A DNA stretch of 64,000 nt. Source: Cryobacterium psychrotolerans (GTDB lineage: Bacteria; Actinomycetota; Actinomycetes; Actinomycetales; Microbacteriaceae). Both the position numbers and the translations under genes were made by a program. Shown here piece after piece: positions 62,369 to 64,000 of the stretch. Below the pieces are notes generated by a model. That model made no database searches. It worked only from the letters and a program-made list of their open reading frames with translations, and was not told where the DNA came from. The number at the start of each line of letters is the position of its first letter. Position 1 is the stretch's first letter. The stretch is taken from assembly GCF_900101115.1 (NCBI RefSeq), contig NZ_FNFU01000002.1, positions 148,689-212,688 on the forward strand, read 5' to 3'.

Positions 62369-62983
62369 TTACCGGGTGAGCGAGGCGAGGATGTCGGCGC
62401 GCACCTCGGCGAGGCGCCGGCGGAGTTCCGGAACGGCTTCCGCCGGCACGCGCCCGCGGGAGGCCTGAGTGCGCAGGTCCGCGCGCAACTTCTGACGGAA
62501 CTCATTCAGCACCATGTCGGCCTCGTGCAGCGCCAGGTTCGACTCGGTGTGCTGGTTCGAGGTGGCGCCGTGCCCGGCCTGGCCGGCCGACTCGTCCCTG
62601 GCCTGCCGGGCGGCCGAGGCGAGGTCGGCCCGCAGGCTCTTCATCGCCGCGTTGACGCCCATCCGCACCTCGTCCGCAAGGCGTCGGACCGAATCCGTCA
62701 CGTCGCTCTCGATCGCGTCGAGCTCACCGGCGCGAGCGGCGAGCTCGGTGCGGCCGGCATCCGTGATCACGTAGACCGTCTTCCGTCCGTCGGTCGACTT
62801 GGTGACGAGCCCATCCTCCTCGAGCTTGGACAGCCGCGGGTAGATCGTGCCGGCGCTCGGGCTGTAGGTGCCGCCGAACCGCTCGCTGAGCGCCTGGATC
62901 AGCTCATAGCCGTGTCGCGGCTGCTCGGCCAAAAGGCTGAGCAGGTACAGGCGGAGGCTGCCGTGCGCGAAGACGGGGGTCAT
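62369..62983 (-). CDS. PadR-family regulator
   Basis: The 204-residue protein has the PadR winged helix HGSLRLYLLSLLAEQPRHGYELIQAL with SPSAGTIYPRLSKLEEDGLVTK, then a long helical C-terminal half (from about residue 90) of the type that dimerises. Its ATG overlaps the stop of the DUF4097 gene (ATGA), so it is co-transcribed with it and probably regulates the shared promoter at the twin CGATATATCG boxes. The signal it senses is unknown; such pairs may respond to envelope stress. Confidence 0.85.
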   Translation of the reverse strand: MTPVFAHGSLRLYLLSLLAEQPRHGYELIQALSERFGGTYSPSAGTIYPRLSKLEEDGLVTKSTDGRKTVYVITDAGRTELAARAGELDAIESDVTDSVRRLADEVRMGVNAAMKSLRADLASAARQARDESAGQAGHGATSNQHTESNLALHEADMVLNEFRQKLRADLRTQASRGRVPAEAVPELRRRLAEVRADILASLTR

Positions 62984-63837
62984 GCCCGGGCCTGCCCGGA
63001 GGCATCCGTCGACCCCTCGCCGGCGGGAGACTGGCTCCCATTGGCACGGCGCACGACCGAGATATTGCCGGAGACGGAGTTCGCCCGGAGCTCCAGCCAG
63101 GCGCCGTCGAGCGCGCCGCTGCTGGCCTCGTATCCCTTGCCGAGCGTGCCCTTGATGGTCTGGTCGTCGAGTTGCAGGGTGCCCGACACCGTGTTGAGGC
63201 GGTAGCGGGTGGCCACGTCGGCGCCGAGGCGCACGGTGAGGTTGCCGCTGACGGTGTTGGTGTTGATCTCGTCCGGCGTGCCTTCGATGTCGAGGAAGAC
63301 GTCGCTGCTGACCCCGTCAAGGGAGAAGCGGCGGATGCTCCCGCTCGCGGTGATCTCGCCCGAGACCGTGTGCGCCGTGATGTTGCCCGCATGACCCTGA
63401 ACCGACATCTCGCCGTTCACGCCGTTGAGTTCCAGGTCGCCGACCACATCATCCACGACGATGTCGCCGGAGACGGTGCTCAGCCGGGCGCCGTTGCGGA
63501 GCCCGGAGACGAGTGCGCTGGCCGAGATGACACCGAATTTCAAGGCCACGTCGCGCGGCACCATGATGCTGACGTCCGCCCTGGCCGTGCCGCGGAACGA
63601 CGCGAACACGTCGATGAAGTTGTCCCAGCGCAACTGCGGGTGGTCGATCTCGAGGGTGTCGCCGTCCATCGAGATCTTGAGGTCCTTGCCGGTCACGCTG
63701 TGCACCTCGACGCGGGCGCCCTGCTCGTCGTGTCCGATCACGTCAACCTTGCCGGCGATCATGCCGACCTTGAGATTCCGCACCAGTTCGACGTCGATGA
63801 CCTTGGTCTGCCCGGGGGTGACTAACCACTTTTCCAC
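62980..63837 (-). CDS. DUF4097 beta-helix protein
   Basis: The 285-residue protein is made of many short repeats of the T-V-S-G-(D/E)-I type (STVSGDIVV, HTVSGEITA, NTVSGNLTV, NTVSGTLQL, NSVSGNISV), forming the DUF4097 beta-strand repeat fold. Members are adhesin-like or scaffold proteins. It has no signal peptide, so its place in the cell is unclear. The GTG at 63837 follows an ideal AAGGAG site by six bases; the frame extends further but lacks a good start. It is the first gene of a unit with PadR. Confidence 0.83.
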   Translation of the reverse strand: MEKWLVTPGQTKVIDVELVRNLKVGMIAGKVDVIGHDEQGARVEVHSVTGKDLKISMDGDTLEIDHPQLRWDNFIDVFASFRGTARADVSIMVPRDVALKFGVISASALVSGLRNGARLSTVSGDIVVDDVVGDLELNGVNGEMSVQGHAGNITAHTVSGEITASGSIRRFSLDGVSSDVFLDIEGTPDEINTNTVSGNLTVRLGADVATRYRLNTVSGTLQLDDQTIKGTLGKGYEASSGALDGAWLELRANSVSGNISVVRRANGSQSPAGEGSTDASGQARA

Positions 63838-63868
63838 TTCTGCTCCTTCATTCTTACAAAACATCTGC

Positions 63869-63906
63869 ACGCGATATATCGCGTCTCATCTGAACACGAT
63901 ATATCG
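63869..63906 (-). promoter_or_regulatory. Twin CGATATATCG operators upstream of DUF4097-padR
   Basis: ACGCGATATATCGCGT (63869-63884) is a perfect palindrome. A second CGATATATCG core at 63897-63906 lies 25 bases away, centre to centre. Both precede the DUF4097 start and would bind the PadR dimer. Confidence 0.6.
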
Positions 63907-64000
63907 CGTGTTGGTGTTGCGCAAGGGGTGCGCCGGGCCGCGGCGCGAGGGGTGCGGTTCCTGCGCCTGTCCTCCACAGGTCGGGCGGGCCGGAAGTTAT

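Noticed and set aside
63869-63911. NrdR boxes
   Set aside because: The second element ACACGATATATCGCGTGT resembles the NrdR consensus, but the 25-base spacing differs from the usual spacing of about 31 and no ribonucleotide reductase gene is nearby. A PadR site fits the context better.
63912-64000. Gene at the right edge
   Set aside because: I see no supported start, motif or ribosome binding site in the last 89 bases, so nothing is called.

Overview
The window is a 64 kb stretch of a GC-rich actinobacterial chromosome. Codon use, the frequent GTG and TTG starts, many apparently leaderless genes, the gene set (DUF3073, DUF3151, DUF3817, SCP_3-type and septum-formation proteins) and the recurring GGATGC/GCATCC words point to Microbacteriaceae; I cannot name the genus. 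I see no rRNA, tRNA, CRISPR array, transposase or phage gene. Genes are dense and no gene-free stretch exceeds 300 bases.

Layout. 1-3.5 kb: the 3' end of mmsA, a LysR regulator, a 40-residue membrane peptide, pyrE and a septum-formation-domain membrane protein. 3.5-7.3 kb: a HAD phosphatase, then mntR, mntH and a DedA protein on the minus strand. 7.3-14.5 kb: an rRNA/tRNA methyltransferase, an NTF2-like protein, a Vms1/baeRF2-like protein, a DUF3151 protein, purA, an EamA exporter, a chorismate mutase, an SDR and a small membrane protein. 14.6-19.2 kb: purL, an acyl-CoA synthetase and a DUF3817 protein. 19.3-31.2 kb: a LysR-centred carboxylate catabolic island. 31.3-33.5 kb: an aldo/keto reductase, purQ and purS. 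33.5-36.6 kb: a tryptophan-to-anthranilate operon (kynA, amidohydrolase, kynU). 36.8-46.4 kb: TetR and LacI regulators, then a beta-glucoside uptake operon (ABC importer with fused ATPases, alpha/beta hydrolase, GH1 beta-glucosidase). 46.6-57.2 kb: two VOC proteins, purC, an MFS exporter, purD, an SCP-like protein, ribokinase, purF, purM and DUF3073. 57.3-64 kb: a flavoprotein, two FluC fluoride channels, a KimA-like K+ transporter, OhrR, a zinc-ribbon protein, and a PadR/DUF4097 pair.

Eight purine genes (purA, L, Q, S, C, D, F, M) form the backbone and accessory cassettes sit between them. purL lies 15.5 kb downstream of purS-purQ on the same strand, which suggests that an ancestral purSQL block was opened by insertion of the catabolic island.

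The most interesting unit is that island. A LysR gene sits among two acyl-CoA dehydrogenases of the glutaryl-CoA dehydrogenase clade, a class III CoA-transferase, a thioesterase, a MaoC hydratase, an SDR, a thiolase, a complete tripartite tricarboxylate transporter (TctCBA) and a second, orphan TctC. Three transcription units carry promoters with the same word order and spacing, so they are probably one regulon that imports and beta-oxidises an organic (probably dicarboxylic) acid.

Six families of imperfect palindromes occupy gene 3' ends, including nine of the ten convergent junctions. At least a dozen genes show a -10-like TANNNT box five to nine bases before the start codon, typical of leaderless transcripts.
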